From positions 6,455,501 to 6,519,500 of the forward strand of contig NC_084942.1 in NCBI RefSeq assembly GCF_958298935.1: a stretch of 64,000 nt of DNA, written 5' to 3'. The position numbers and the translations under genes were made by a program. Below the pieces are notes generated by a model. The model was not told the origin of the DNA. It ran no database searches and worked only from the letters and a program-made list of their open reading frames with translations. Position 1 is the first letter of the stretch, and each line of letters opens with the position of its first letter. Shown here piece by piece: positions 20,861-34,136 of this stretch. The DNA is from Phragmites australis. Its lineage: Eukaryota > Streptophyta > Magnoliopsida > Poales > Poaceae.

Positions 20861-23837
20861 ACTGATGCTGCCATCCACGGAGCCCGTTGTCCCCGTCTCG
20901 GAGCCCCGTCATCCTCTCCTTCTCCGCTCCCAAGGTTAGTGATGATATCTCCCGCCATCCTCCTCCTCTCCTCTCTTCTCCTCTCCTTTCCTCTCCTCTT
21001 ATTGTTCATCAGTTTCCTGTGACCTCGTACTAATGTAGACCGCATGCCGTTGCTTGTACAGATTTCCTGAATGAATGCTTTTTGTGCACTTATGCATGTT
21101 CGATGGATGTTTTGCCATAGACATGAAGATGAAAGTCATCTTTAATAGCACATCAAATTCATGAAGTCAACTGTATTTTCTTGCCTGTTGGGTGCTGGAT
21201 GTGTTCATGATATTCATTGTGTGTATTGGTCTGATGGACAACTATGTGCACTCCGAGTTAGATTTTGCAACAATTTAAGAAGTAGGTAGAACCATAATTT
21301 ATAAAAACCAGTCCAATTTCAACTAAATAGATGCATGTGTCCTATTCCAATGCTCCCTTGTTTCTTCATAAGTGGTGAACTTGAGTGTAAGACTATTACA
21401 ATGTTTAGTCTCCTTTTCAATTTCCCCCTTAACACTCTATCAAACTAAGTCTTGCTTGTTAATGTAAAGGATGCATCAATGTTCTCAGTAAAAAAAAGCT
21501 ATATGATCCTTTCAGCAATGATTACTTGCTTATATTGTTATATATCCCAAGTTATGCAGTTGCTTAGGACATGACAGGAAGGGAACTTTAATCAACTAGC
21601 TGACATGTTTTTTAAGTTCATTCAAAACTCAGCCATTGAAAACTGTATTGTTTTCTTATTTGTTTTAGTTTTTTACAAATGATGAAATTGGAGAACTATT
21701 TACCATATATATGACTGCAAAGCTCGACTGGGATGGTTATTACACATGCACTTCGTACGTCTTTTCACTATCCCAGTTGAGCTTGCAGTCGCATATAATT
21801 ATCTCCATAATTTGATGCGGACCAATTAAATAATAGACTCTTTCTTGGATGGTGGTTATATATGATGCTGGTGACTATTTTTTGTTTTTGTTTGTTGTTT
21901 TTTCTTTTTTAAAATACAATAAAATAGTGGCGATGATGATATGGGTCAAGGTCGTATTTCTTTATTACTTATAAGACTTTAGTATTGATTACCTGTTCGG
22001 AGAGGAAGCATTCTTCCCCTACCATCCACCCCAAAGTCGGGACGTCACGGTCGTGGTTCCTCTCTCACCCGTCGCTCTCTCCTTCTTCCCCTACCCCACC
22101 TCCCCCCTACAGTTGCTCTTCCGCGGTGGCTTTCTCGACCGTCCACGTCTCTGGCTGCCTAGATTTGGATGTCCATGAGCTGGATCTGCTACTAGCGGCG
22201 ACGGATCCACTCTCGGTGGGCGCGTTTCCCGCAGCTTCTTCACTGATGTTGTCATCGTCTGCTTAGGCGGTGCCGTCGTGGGCCGCGCTTATTGTTGTCG
22301 CTGGTCCTCTGCTGCCCGTCGGTTCCTATTGGCTGCCTTTGGGTTCACTAGGCCAACTGCCTCGAGGGGTTGCTGGCGGGATCTGTGGTCGAGGGGTTCC
22401 GGGGCAGCGCCGTTGGTTCAGCTCTGCACCCCCCGGCAGCCGGCCTTGGCACACCGTTAACCCAGTCGAGCCATCTGTGGCCCGCGGTGCTCCTCGCGGT
22501 GGCCAGCCGTTATTCATGACGATGTTAGTGCTACCCTGGTGGCCATGTTGTGCGTTGATGCGAGTTGGGGCTTTGCCCCCAGTCGTCTTTTGCTGACCGA
22601 CACTTTGTGTTCTTGTGCTGCTACCTGTTCTCTTGGATCATGCCGTGGTAGGGGGAGCTAAGGGCAAAAGCCATGACAAGCATCATGCCAATGTTGGCAA
22701 CAGTGGCGCCCATGGGCTGGAGGCGCCGTGCGAAGCTTCTCCTGAGATCTCTCCGGGTGAAAACCATGTTTAGCTTCCTGGACAAGCGACGACAGTTCCT
22801 TCACTACTACCTTCCTGAAGGTGTCATTTTGGAGAATCCCTCTGCTATTTCGTGCTGCTTCTGGCGACACTCCTTGCAGGGCACACTATCTTCCGTTGTT
22901 GGTTCGACCCTCTCCTGGTCGGTGGGGCTCCCATGACCTTCGGTGCTTCGCAACAGTGATTATGCTCCAACGTCCCAGGACCCATCTTTGAGCTTACAAT
23001 TTGACGTGAGTCACGGACCAAGTCGAGTAATCAGGTGTTGGAGCAAAGCTCCGCTTGTTGAGTTGTTGGGATGTCCTTATCGAGATGCTAGCTAAGCATA
23101 ATTACTTGTGGTGTAACATTGTTCGGTGTGAACTCTGTCTGGTTTGTGATTATCGGGTTATAGCTACTTTCCAAACCTTCATCATCCGGTTGTTATGGGG
23201 TATTTAGGATTTCTTTTTTCTTTATCTTACATGTGAACTGGACTCCACGAGTTGTACTGATGCATAGGTTAAAGTTTTTAAACCCAATTTTTCTTATAAA
23301 TTAAATCACTCTTTCTTTTTATATAATAACACAACTCTCCTACATATTTGAGAAAAAAAAACAGTGGTCGTGTCTAGTAACATTGCAGTGCGCCACAGGC
23401 GAACCACTTTAAGACCCATGGACATGGTGGATAGAATAACACTACAGATGACGTTCACAAGTACTAGATTCCCTCAAACTCAGTATCAACCTTCATAAAA
23501 CAGGCGACAACAGTTCTCCATACACTGACTGTTTGCAGCAGAATCATGGCTGGTACAATAAGTGGTTCCCCTCAGCAAATTGCCACAACCAACAGAAGCG
23601 CACACTTGCTTTTATTAAATGTGAACCCTCAGAAATCCTAAGTTGTGGCGTGGAGCCGCTGGAGGATTTCTTTTCCTTCCTCATGTGTAATTTTTTTAGA
23701 TCAAGGATCAGTAAACTGGCAACAAAAAACCAAGAGTTAACATAGAGAGCACCTGAGATAGGGGGAAATAATTAACAATACATAAACACAAATGAACTTA
23801 GTGTGGTATCCACCTACCATTTGAGAAGCAGTGAAGC
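20861..23837. other. Intergenic with GC-rich repeat remnant, no gene called
   Basis: The part 20861-21980 is AT-rich spacer. The part 22000-22950 is GC-rich with several 60-108 codon frames but no domain. Words such as CTCCGGGTGAAAACCATG suggest a known type of grass interspersed repeat, class not determined. The part 23400-23837 probably holds the 3' UTR of the NDUFAF5 gene. Confidence 0.45.
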
Positions 23838-26510
23838 TCAATTCTCATTGGAAACAAATTGTTTCTGTATGTCACTGAATGATATGGTCGCAGAACCCCT
23901 TCTCTTAGCCTTCTGCTGTGATGGATGCTCCCTCCATCCAGTCATGTAAATTACCTGTGCAAACAAGATAACATTTGGTGATCAGTGGCCCAGCTAAAAC
24001 TGTGAATCATTTCTAATAGGGGGATTAGTTATTTCTAGCCCAGATTAATTCAACTTTACTGAGAAAAGTACTTTACTGAATCAGTTCAGGCTAAAATAAA
24101 GGTAACTAAATCTCTTGAAGTTTGTTGTCCATTATTCCAACAGTGAAATTGAAATATCAGACAAGTACAGAACTTGAAAGGTTGCTGGAATAGATCCATC
24201 TTCTAACCCAAACATTGACTGGTAAATGGCTGCAGTCGCCAAGGCTGTGTCTCTTTTTAACACCTGATAAAACAAAACTAATTCAAGTTCGATTACTAGG
24301 GCAAGTAAATTATTTAGAATTTAGTCATTTTTCAGTAAACAGGTATGATATGAAGACACTCACAGGATTTCTTTGAAAGAGAGCATTTGTTTCCCCCAAT
24401 GCTCTAAGATGTTCAACAAGTTCCAAAGCTAGTTGACAAAAGCAGCAAAAATAGCAGCACAAATAAGTAACTCATGATTCTCCACGTGCAAAATCAGTAT
24501 GTTTCTTTGATGTAAAAAGAACTTTCCTGATATAATATTTGCAGGTCACAAAACTTAATATATGAAAGTGACTATTGCTATCTGATAGATGTAACGGTAA
24601 TCACACAGAAGTGAAGCATAAAAATTGAAATACATGTTCATTCAACCATCACATGATATTGTAAAGAAAAAGAGAAATGGAACAATACATAGTACTCAAT
24701 AGAAAATTCAAGTTTTCTTTTTGAACAAACCACTGTTGTACTTGACGGTATACTGATCAACATCAACTCCTGGAATGGTGAAGCCTGCCCTTGTCAAAAG
24801 GTTTCCTGCATCACGGACCTTGAAAGGTTGCAACACAATGTCATAATCAAAACGAATAGACACATAACAGGCCAAGATAGTAGTTATCTGCGTGTAAGAT
24901 TCAATCTGACTGGTATAAATGGTTGCATGGTCCGTTTCATAAAAGAAACTTCAGTGGTGATTTTACTATGAAGTAGTATAATAAATCTATAAAGGAAGTA
25001 CAAACAAATATCTCCTTTTAGCAAAATTTCAGACAATAAAGTACACATACTTGTGCTAAAGGAGACATTCGAGGACTGATGCCCCCTTCACGTTCCATTT
25101 GAGCAATGGTGCATGCGATTCTAAGCTCCCTAATAATAGAACCCGACCAAAGACAAGTCAGACAAAGAAATAGAAAATGACAACAAATGGTAAATTAAAT
25201 TTTCTCTATAATTTGACAGGTTATCACTTCAGTGTTTCTCCACCGAGAATTGCTGCCAGAAAAAGGCCATCAGGTTTCAATGCCAGCCTACACTGCAACC
25301 AAAAGGTAACAATTAACCAGTTATCCGTAGTAAAGGTATTTCTTTGGTAACAATGTACCTGTATCATTGCTCCAGGTAGATCATTTGTCCAATGAAGCCC
25401 AAGACAGCTTATTATCAAATCCTGTGAGCTTCAGAAACCATGAAACCGCATTAAAAAAGAGTAAATGGTGAACTTCCTGTGTTGTTTCTTATACTTCTGG
25501 AATTGTAATTCACTCACACAAAATCAGTATATTTCTCATGTATGCGTTGATCTATAAACAAGGTAGGGGAGAGGAGTTGGGAGCTGAAGCAAAGAGTCAT
25601 TTTCCTTTTGTGCAAGAGAAGTGGAAAGATAAACAGCTATTTTCATATTCAAATCTATGTTAGAAAAAGGTCATATTTTTAAGTCAGAATGGACCAACTG
25701 CATAAAATCAACAGTGTACAATTGGCAGTTGATTGCCAGACCTAACAAGAGCAGGAGGTGCATCGCAACCTCAGCAAAGCATTGCGGTCTTAGTACATTT
25801 TTACTCTTAATACAATACATACATGAAACCATCCAAGGTGCTAAATGTAACCATGTTTACCCATTGATCCTTACCTCTCTTTGATTGGAAGGAGCTCTTC
25901 GTCTCCAACGACAAAGTGCGTCTCAAGCCCGTCACTGGTAGCATTCTCCAATTCTTGCCACTTCCTCACCATGTCGGTCGACATGTCCATCATGATGAGC
26001 TTCTCGATCCCACCTGACACACAAACATTGAGTTCATTCATCACCACCATATAACGTAGCAACGTATCAACGAGAAGTTGCAAGCAGCAGCTCATTTGCG
26101 GGTAAAATTGATGGAATCTTGACGACGGCATAGTCCAATCCAGTGACTAGCACACACCAAAAAAATGCACAAGAAGACTATGGCTCACCGCGGCCGCGAA
26201 GCAAGCGGCGGACGGCGCCGGCGGAGCCCCCGAGGCACAGCGCGGAGGGGAACGCCTTCCTGCAGTCCTCGAGGCGGTCGAGGAGGTTCTCGGCGACGGC
26301 GTCCGTGAGGGCGTCGGTCTCCCCCGCCGCCCACGCCGCTCGGTCCCGGTGCCGGCGCTTCAGGTCGCGGTCGAAGATCTTGGCGCGGCCGCCGTCGTCG
26401 AGGCCGACGGCTGCAGGCGAGGAAGAGAGATCACGTTTGGTTAGCAGGTGGCCGCGGCGTTGGTGGAGGAGGAAGAGGCGACGGGCGGCGCCGGCGGCCG
26501 AGGAAGCCAT
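23838..26510 (-). CDS. NDUFAF5: NDUFAF5-like arginine hydroxylase, mitochondrial complex I assembly factor
   Basis: Nine exons with GT-AG introns, read leftwards: 26510-26189, 26013-25875, 25428-25359, 25292-25228, 25129-25051, 24818-24731, 24428-24364, 24263-24174 and 23954-23838. The total is 1035 nt, 344 residues, all phases consistent. The N-terminus ([20 protein letters not shown]) is arginine-rich and suits a mitochondrial presequence. The methyltransferase-like fold shows in [44 protein letters not shown] (motif I), [43 protein letters not shown] and [17 protein letters not shown]. In the human family member the protein hydroxylates an arginine of NDUFS7 during early complex I assembly; here that role is by homology. 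An upstream in-frame ATG would add about 30 residues; I prefer 26510 because the presequence is then typical. Nothing is broken. Confidence 0.94.
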
Positions 26511-27098
26511 CGCGGGCACCGTCGATGGAGGAGATGGGGCGACGCTTGGCACAAGAGAGCCTTTTGGACCTCGTGACGCTGGGCTTTTCCTGGAGCACAA
26601 AAGTGTTAACTAGGCTTTGGTCTCCTCGAAACAAAAAAGGAAGATCACGAATTTACCAGCCCAGAACTATATAGTAAGTATCTCTTATCTCTTACAAAGT
26701 ATAGTTTGCCACTCGCAGTTAATCAAACAACTATTTAAAAATCTACAATGTAACTAATTTTAAAGCGTAATAAGGTTAAGAAAATATCAAACATGCCCTT
26801 AAGCACATGGGTTAACGCGGTCAAATTTTTTATGTGTACTACAATACATATATACTAATATAAAAAACACGAGTTTAGTAGAACTAAACCATTTTGATCT
26901 TTTATCCGCCTACATCATGCTTCTAAAGTTCTCCTATGGTATTGCACATATATCATGGTTAATTTGGAAACCCCCAATCAATTACCAGTAATGGCTAGAA
27001 TCAGCATTAATGCCCACAATCAGAATAGGAAACGGAATCTAGCAGCGGGGGGCGGGGTCCGGTGGCTGGGCTTCCGAATTTGAAGGCGGGAGGTGGTG
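26511..27098. promoter_or_regulatory. NDUFAF5 upstream region
   Basis: About 590 bases separate the NDUFAF5 start codon from the first MULE. The sequence is AT-rich beyond 26640. No clear TATA box was placed. The MULE insertion may have displaced further upstream elements. Confidence 0.4.
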
Positions 27099-27107
27099 GG
27101 CACGGAC

Positions 27108-27410
27108 GGTAAAAATACAATTTTGTATAATATACGTGACTATATTTATTGAAATAGATAATTATTTTATGTATTTACAAATTTAGCATATGTATTCGGC
27201 GTACAGTGTTTCGAAAACAAATTTTCGGAGTACAGTGTACCGAAAAAGTCATTTTCGGTACACCATGACTGTATTCGGCACACGGTGTGCCGAAAATGAC
27301 CTGTATTCGGCACACCGTATGCCGAATATAGGAAAAAGCGTATTTCGGCATACAATGTGCCGAATACCAACTGTATTCGGTACATCGTGTGCCGAAATAT
27401 GCTTTTGCGT
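27108..27410 (+). repeat. MULE-1 left TIR and palindrome array
   Basis: The first ~95 bp pair with the right TIR. After that come at least five copies of a palindromic word, TTCGGCACA followed by TGTGCCGAA with small changes. Each could fold as a hairpin or be a dyad binding site. Confidence 0.85.
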
Positions 27411-27546
27411 CACGTCGCGTCGTGACGCGCTTTACTTTTTCTTTTTCTTTTTCTTTTCACTTTTCCTTTTCCTTTTCGCTTTTTCATTTGTTTTCCCGCA
27501 TGGTTTGTCTGTTGTTGGCCAGCTTGTTTGCATGCGGGCAGCCAAG

Positions 27547-27557
27547 CTATATAAATG
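27547..27557 (+). promoter_or_regulatory. TATA box of MULE-1
   Basis: CTATATAAATG is a strong TATA match in a GC-richer context just inside the left TIR, about 850 bases before the mudrA start. It probably drives the transposase transcript. Confidence 0.5.
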
Positions 27558-27664
27558 GCAGCGCAGCTGCTGCGTTTGGAGCTGCGAGCAGAGCAGCAGA
27601 TTAGCGCGAGCGCGAGCAGTTGAGCACGAGGAGCTGCGATGCAGCAGGACAGCCTTCCTTAGTA

Positions 27665-28396
27665 GTAAGTACGTAGATTATGTATGCATGTAATATTTAG
27701 TTGTGTAGATGTAATTAGAGGATTAGAGGATTTATTAAGTTGATAAAATATAGTAGGTATAGTATTTGTATATTTTATGATGTCGTAATAGAATCAGCTA
27801 GTTATTTGGATCCTAGATTATGTATGTACTTATATTTAGATTAGAAAATATAATTATAGCACGTAGATATTAAGTTGCTAAAATAGAGTAGGTGTAATAT
27901 TTGCATATTGTATGATCTCGTAATAGACGGTACTATAGTGTAATAGTAATCATAATATTTAGATTAGAAAATATAATTAGAGCAATTAGAGTATTTATTC
28001 CGTTCGAATACATTGAATAAATGATATTAAGTTGGTAAAATAGAGTAGGTATAATATTTTTATATTGTATGATCTCGCAACAGAAGTAACTATAGTGTAA
28101 CATTAATCGTAATACTTAGATTAAAAAATGTAATTAGAGCAAGTATAGTATTTATTCTGTTCGAATACATAGGATAAATGATATTAAGTTGAAAAAATAG
28201 AGTAGGTACAATATTTGCATATTGTATGATCGCACAACAGAAGCAACTATAGTGTAATATTAATCGTAATATTTAGATTAAAAAATGTAATTAGAGCAAG
28301 TGTAGTATTTATTCCGTGCTAATACATTGGCTAAAATAGAGTAGGTATGTAACATATATCTAATTAGTTATTTGGCCATTTACGTTTGTTTAGCAG
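27665..28396 (+). other. Probable 5' UTR intron of the MULE-1 transposase transcript
   Basis: A good donor (GTAAGTACG at 27665) and acceptor (TTTGTTTAGCAG ending at 28396) flank an AT-rich segment. The first ATG of the transposase frame is at 28404, eight bases after the acceptor. The intron contains the tandem array at 27740-28345. Confidence 0.5.
27740..28345 (+). repeat. AT-rich tandem array, about 140-157 bp period
   Basis: Units recur at about 27743, 27878, 28035, 28191 and 28331, marked by TAAAATAGAGTAGGTATAAT and ATTGTATGATCTCG words. The last unit is cut short. No coding potential. Confidence 0.75.
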
Positions 28397-28403
28397 AGAC
28401 GCT

Positions 28404-30992
28404 ATGACTATCTATGTTTATTATGGAGAACGTCCTACTGTTTTGCATGGGAGACTCGTGTCCATTCAGAACTGCTAGCACGTAGAGAGTACGGTTGAGC
28501 TACCAATTGATCTAGAAGGCTTACAAACACATGTTATGAGCCTTTTGCATCTAAACCAGCAGTCCTACAATGTTGTCCTAGAGGGTGTCAGGGCACGGCC
28601 TGTACCAAACAGCTCGCTCATTGTCCATACGTTGTTCGATTTGAGAAGGTACAACGCATGTGCCTTGTACTCACGCAAGGCATTAGAGGAGAACTTTGAA
28701 ATAGGAGTGTACGTAAACATAGTATCACGACCGGTGCATAGTGAAGATGTCCCTACCGTGGAAGGATCAGACCATAATGTGATGCATGATGAGGCGGGAG
28801 GGAATGTCGGGGAGGGCACTTCGGGTATGGATGGACCCGAAGTGGACTATGGTGAGGTAGATGCACGATGCATAGATGATGAAGCTGGTGGTAGTGGCGA
28901 CGAAGAAGGTGCTGACAACGATGACCTGGTGCCGACGATCCAGTACTTTCATGGTGTGGGCTGCTAAATTGTACCATCAGTGAGTATAGCACCCTATCTA
29001 ATTGGGGATACCAGAATAGCGACATCCAGGTGGGGCAACTGTTTCGGAACAGGGAAGAGGTCATCCACTTTATCAGCAACTATGCTGTAATCACAAGAAG
29101 GGACCATAAGTGTGCCCGATCTAACCATACGGAGTATGAGGTCAGGTGTACGAAGCACCCGACTTGTCCTTACTTCGTACGAGCCTATAAGCCAAAGCAC
29201 GAGAACTATTTTGTGCTGAGTAGACACACCCCACATACATGCAGCGAAGAGGCTGTTAGGAATGTGAGCCACGCGGTTGATGCGAGGTTCATAGCCCGAC
29301 TACTCATCACCCTTGTTGTCACGAACATATGTTTGTCACCAAAATCCATTATGGAGGAGGTGCAGACTAAGACAGGTATGCTGATCAATTACCACACCGT
29401 GTGGCGAGCGAAGCAGAAGGCATTGAAGATGTTGTTTGGAAGTTTTGAAGACTCGTACCACTACGCATCGAGGCTGCTGCAGAAGATTGCTATGACCAAC
29501 CCCGGGACCTAGTGGGCCATGGCGGATGAGCCAATCAGGCTGGATGATGGGTTATATAACAACACTGATCGATACCTCATTAGATTTTTCTAGTCCTTTG
29601 GCTAATGCATCAAAGCTTTCAGGCATTGTAAGCCGGTCGTATGTGTGGATACCACATTTCTTAGCGGCAAGTATCATGGTAACCTAATGACAGTGATGGT
29701 GGCGGATACAAACAATCAGACCATTCCTCTCGCGTATGCATTGGTTGAGAGTGAGAACAATGATAGTTGGTTGTGGTTCCTCACCTTGGTGAGGACACGT
29801 GTTGTCGGCAATAGGGAACGAGTCTACATCATATAAGACCGCAATAAGGGCCTCTTGCATGCGTTGGATGTGCTGCATGACAGCACAAACCCCTCCATTG
29901 CTTGGCCCGATGTAGAGAGAAGGTGGTGCATGCGACACTTAGGTGCAAACATTTACTCAAGGTACCACAACAAGGGTCTTGTGAAGAGGTTCAAAGGGCT
30001 ATGTCTTCAGAACCAGCAGGCGAAGTTCAATGAGATATGACGAGAGTTAAATGAGACCACTCATAAGATGATGGCACAACAAGAAGCACAGGAGGACCAT
30101 CTGCGGACGCAAATGGTGGGAGGCCAAACCATCATTAGTTATTCACGTGGTATGTTTAGCCAGTGGATAACGGGAAAGTCGGTGGAGCATTGGGCCCTAT
30201 TCTATGATACTCACGGTTCCAGGTGAGAACATAGCGTTTGAAAGATCGTATTTTTCTTTTGATTACGAAAATATCGTATCTAAAATTGTTGTCTCTTATA
30301 ATAGGTATGCGATCATGACAACGAACATAGTTGAGGTGTTCAACAATGTCCTAAAGGGTGTACGCGGCCTCCCATTATGTGCCATAATTGAGCTCACATT
30401 CTATAGGATGGCTGACTACTTTCGAGACCGTGGTATAGCTGCAATGGAGTGCAGCACGCGGTTCGCACCTAAGGTGAAGAAAATCTTATCCAGAAGGAGG
30501 AGTAAGGCACACTTTCATTGGACAAGGATCTACGACCGGACCAACAATGAATTTGAGGTCATGTGTCGTCGTTGGTACACTTCTGGATACAGTGCGGGGG
30601 ACACCGCACAACAATGTCAAATTGGTCCTCACGAGGTGAAGTGCATATGCAATAAGCCAAAACTACATCATATCCCGTGCTCCCATGTCTTGGCCGCTTG
30701 CAGGGACATGAGCGGGAATGACGGATCACAATACGTATCAACCTATTTCACGATCGATGCACTGAGGAGCACATGGCTTTCAAAGATGCGTTCGTTTAAC
30801 ATCGGATCTAGCTACAAAGCAATCGAGGGGCCTAAGTGGGTACCTTATCCCAGGGCCAGATGCACGGATCCTGGAAGGCCTAGAGCCACGAGGCTTGAAG
30901 GTGACATGGATGCAGCAGATGCTGTTGATGGACTACGTAGGTGCAAAATATGCAATCAATCTGGCCATGACAGGAGGACTTGTCCGACCTAG
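28404..30992 (+). pseudogene. mudrA: mudrA-like MULE transposase, several in-frame stops
   Basis: The frame opens MTIYVYYGERPTVLHGRLVS, has a TAG near 28479, and runs to 28967. A shift leads to the MuDR N-terminal block (GQLFRNREEVIHFISNYAV, 29030-29512). The catalytic region follows: VVCVDTTFLSGKY (first Asp), PLAYALVESENNDSWLWF, and DRNKGLLHAL (second Asp, preceded by a TAA). Then WPDVERRWCMRHLGANIY is recognisable. The C-terminal part (30204-30992) has a SWIM zinc finger CICNKPKLHHIPCSHVLAAC and a CCHC knuckle CKICNQSGHDRRTC. In the family it cuts the TIR ends for transposition. About six stops, most explicable as Trp or Gln codons turned to stop, mark it inactive. Confidence 0.9.
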
Positions 30993-31165
30993 CGGTAAAC
31001 TATTAGGCTACGATCGAACTGGATTGTATTAGCTTTGGTGCCAGTGAGTTTGTTATATGAAGTTTGTTAGAAACATGGATTGTATTGTAATTTGTTATGA
31101 ACGTATTAGGTATTGTACCCATTTTGTAATAGCTGTTGTCTTACTTTGTTTTGTAATTGAACCAT

Positions 31166-33764
31166 GAGGCTTGAAATCATTGGCATGGCTCACGTTCACC
31201 TTCCCGAGCTTCTTCAACTATGGTATGACGAGAACCACAGGGGAAGGATGATTTTCGCAGGGCAACAGGTACATCGATAGTACATGAATTTCAATTGCTC
31301 TAATATCTTGATACTTACTATATAAATGTATTGCATACCTTTGCAGTTGCTCTCGTTGCGTTCCAGGAGTGTGCGCAAGCTTAAGGAGTTAGACCCTCGA
31401 TTCCACGAGCCCCTCACACAGGCCGGAGTACTACCGTTCGCACTTATGATGGCAGGAGCTCCCATGGAGGGTGGTGGCAGGACTCCACTGCCGCCGATCG
31501 AGGTCTCACTGCTCACAGGCCTCGTCGACCGCTGGCGTCCTGAGACACACACGTTCCACTTTCCTTGCGGAGAGATGACCGTTACTTTACGGGACGTTGC
31601 CATGCTGACCGGGCTCCCGATAAGGGGCACCCCGTTAGTACTTCCACGACCAGCAAAGGGGCAGTGGAAGAGTTATATTCACGGCAGGTAATTATTTGTT
31701 ACATAAAGTATTTCATACGTTGCAGTGTTGTTCGTGGTTCATTGATTCTCTGCATCTTGTAGGTTTAACGTGCAATATAACATGAAGGATGTAGGGCTCT
31801 CCATGTCATGGATTCATAGCCTACCACAATTCAGCCCTTGCCCATCAGATGCAGACGAGGCAACAGTTATGCAGCATTACGAGGTGTACTTGTACATCTT
31901 GCCTGGAGGCATTATGTTTTGCAACATGGTAGGCGATTATGTACTTCCGCATATTGTATGGTTAGCGCGTGAACTCACGTCATGTCCATACGAGCCGACA
32001 CATTACAGTTGGGGATCTGCTGTGTTGCCCGCTACATACAAAGGATTGTGTGCCGCTACCCAACGGTCAACGAAGATGGGATCTATTTCTGGCTGCCTAC
32101 ACCTTCTACAGCTCTGGAGCTGGGATTATCTCCCGGTGTGTCGACTGTGGGTGAGCAAGACCTACTATCCAGTTCTCATCTCCGACGGCGTGGCTGACGA
32201 TATGAGGCCAACGATGGGTTATCGGTGGCTTCATGCCAGGCTGCGATGGAGTCACCACCAAGACCATGGAAACGACGCCCGGGTGATCAGTGACATTGAC
32301 GTCCTCAGCACCGAACTTGTGGAGTGGGATCCATGGCGTAGGGAACGAGTGGCCGAAATTGCGACTAGTGGCCTCATTGCATCATCTTGTTTCTGTGACT
32401 CCGACCTATGGATGACTAGATATTTTTTGCTTTATATGAACAATGTAGAAGTGTATTCTCCTGACCGTGTGTAGAGGCAGTTTGGTCATCGTTAGTTGGT
32501 GCCAGTACCTCCCCCACGAGACGCTGGTCAGGCGCACTAGTAAGTGTGTTACTGTATGTATCATTCTTATGTTACGAAATTTTAACTATTTATGTCACAT
32601 ACAGGAGGAGTGCCCAAGGAAACGCAGGCACACACGACTGGTCGGAGATTAATGCAGAACACATAACCCGGTGGATGGAGTCTGGCCCAGTGGATGTCAT
32701 CGTTCCTGCGGGACAGTACGATGATAGCACGTACTGGGAGTACCTTGCGTGGTATCAATCACGAACGCGTCCCAATTTACTCAGCAGCAGCGTACCGCCA
32801 GCCCCCAGACCCTTCCCCGAAGATCATGCCCGGCTTCTTCATGTGGTGGTAAGTGATGTTGTACTTATAATGATTTTCATTAGTTTCTCATCCGGATTAC
32901 TGACATAACCCTCAACAACAACAGACCGAAGTGGGGTACGAAATGCATAGGCATGTGGAGCATGAATGTGGGGAAACGAGTGGGTCAGCCACGCGAAGGG
33001 ATCGGCACCCTCTCCGGGAATACATGAGGACGAGAGGGTCTCATCTTTTGTCTGTGATACGTGGACTAGGTGGTTGCGCCCCGCGTTATAGGGGATATGA
33101 CGTACCCGCCATGGACTCGTCCCGTGCCTCCCACAGCAGGCGCTCATCCAGTGCTTATGAGGCATATTCACGGGAGGCCCCTTCGTCTGCAGCACATCAT
33201 GGGACACGTTCTTGTGCTGGAGCCGAGGAGGTGACCGAGGCTCCTGCTCCCGAGGAGTGCACACTGGGTTCCCAGCCCCCTCCATTCACACAACCTACTC
33301 AGGCTACGCAGACAACTCCACCAGGATTATCAACTCACAATGAGGACGTCATTGACTGCACACAGCAGACGCCCACCTGGAGTGGCACTCAAGATTTTGA
33401 CTGGGTTGCTGCATTGCAAGCGAGCAGCTTCACCGAGCTACTAAGCGGCCAATACCCCCAATATCCCGATGCACCAGGGGGTTCACACTGGTACCAGAAA
33501 GCTGAAACTTCATCATTTTGGACTCCCACCGAGCATGTACTACCGGCAGGCACACTCCCGCATGACGATCCTACAGCGTGGTATATGCAGGGCCGAGTTA
33601 GCGGTTCTGGATACACATTCGGTGGAGTTGGAACACAACATGATGACGAAGATGAGGACCAAGGGCACACGTGGCAGGGGCCAGCTCAGGCCACTGGGAT
33701 GAGGGCCACACACCCGCCAGACGCTTACACTCCTGGGGATTGCTTGCGGCGTCGGCGTCGTTAA
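31166..33764 (+). pseudogene. Plant mobile domain (PMD, MAIN-like) protein gene carried by MULE-1
   Basis: Five exons fit GT-AG rules: 31166-31270, 31347-31687, 31763-32539, 32605-32848 and 32925-33764. Exon 1 has LPELLQLWYDENHRGRMIF. Exon 2 carries LTGLVDRWRPETHTFHFPCG and EMTVTLRDVAMLTGLPI, the hallmark of the PMD family related to Arabidopsis MAIN/MAIL1. Exon 3 continues with WLARELTSCPYEPTHYSWGS and ends YSPDRV then TAG; Gln-type codons have become TAG at 32472-32474 and 32493-32495, and a third TAG spans the exon 3/4 junction. Exon 5 encodes a Ser/Pro/Thr-rich tail ending in RRRRR. PMD proteins are known both as silencing-related host proteins and as MULE passengers. Cargo role here is inference. 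Confidence 0.85.
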
Positions 33765-34136
33765 TGAGCTAGTGCAATATATTGTGTACTCATCTTTTTT
33801 GTGTACTCATCTGTACTAAGTAGTATTCACTATATTATGTACTCATTTGTACTATGCCATACACTTCAGTGTTCAAGTAATTACATTTAATTTACATAAT
33901 CTTTTTCAACTAATTAGGACACACAACTTATTTATCAGTAACTTATTAAGCATTTGTCTATATCATTTTTGATATTTCATACATGTTTAATATTTATTAA
34001 ATAACCAGCGATTCGTGCTTTGGTGCAGAGCAAAAAAGTGCAGGGAAATCTTAATACCTATATGGCGAGAAATTCTAGTACTGGCTTCCCATAGACATAT
34101 ACAACGATTGATATAGCATTAACTGCCTGCTTGCAG

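Noticed and set aside
22000..22950. Possible host gene in the GC-rich block
   Set aside because: Several overlapping frames without domain or splice pattern; it looks like an interspersed repeat.
26143..26634. Plus-strand 156-codon frame over NDUFAF5 exon 1
   Set aside because: It is the antisense of a GC-rich exon and has no domain.
27190..27410. Possible CRISPR-like array
   Set aside because: The repeats are short palindromes in a MULE terminal region of a plant genome, without uniform spacers.
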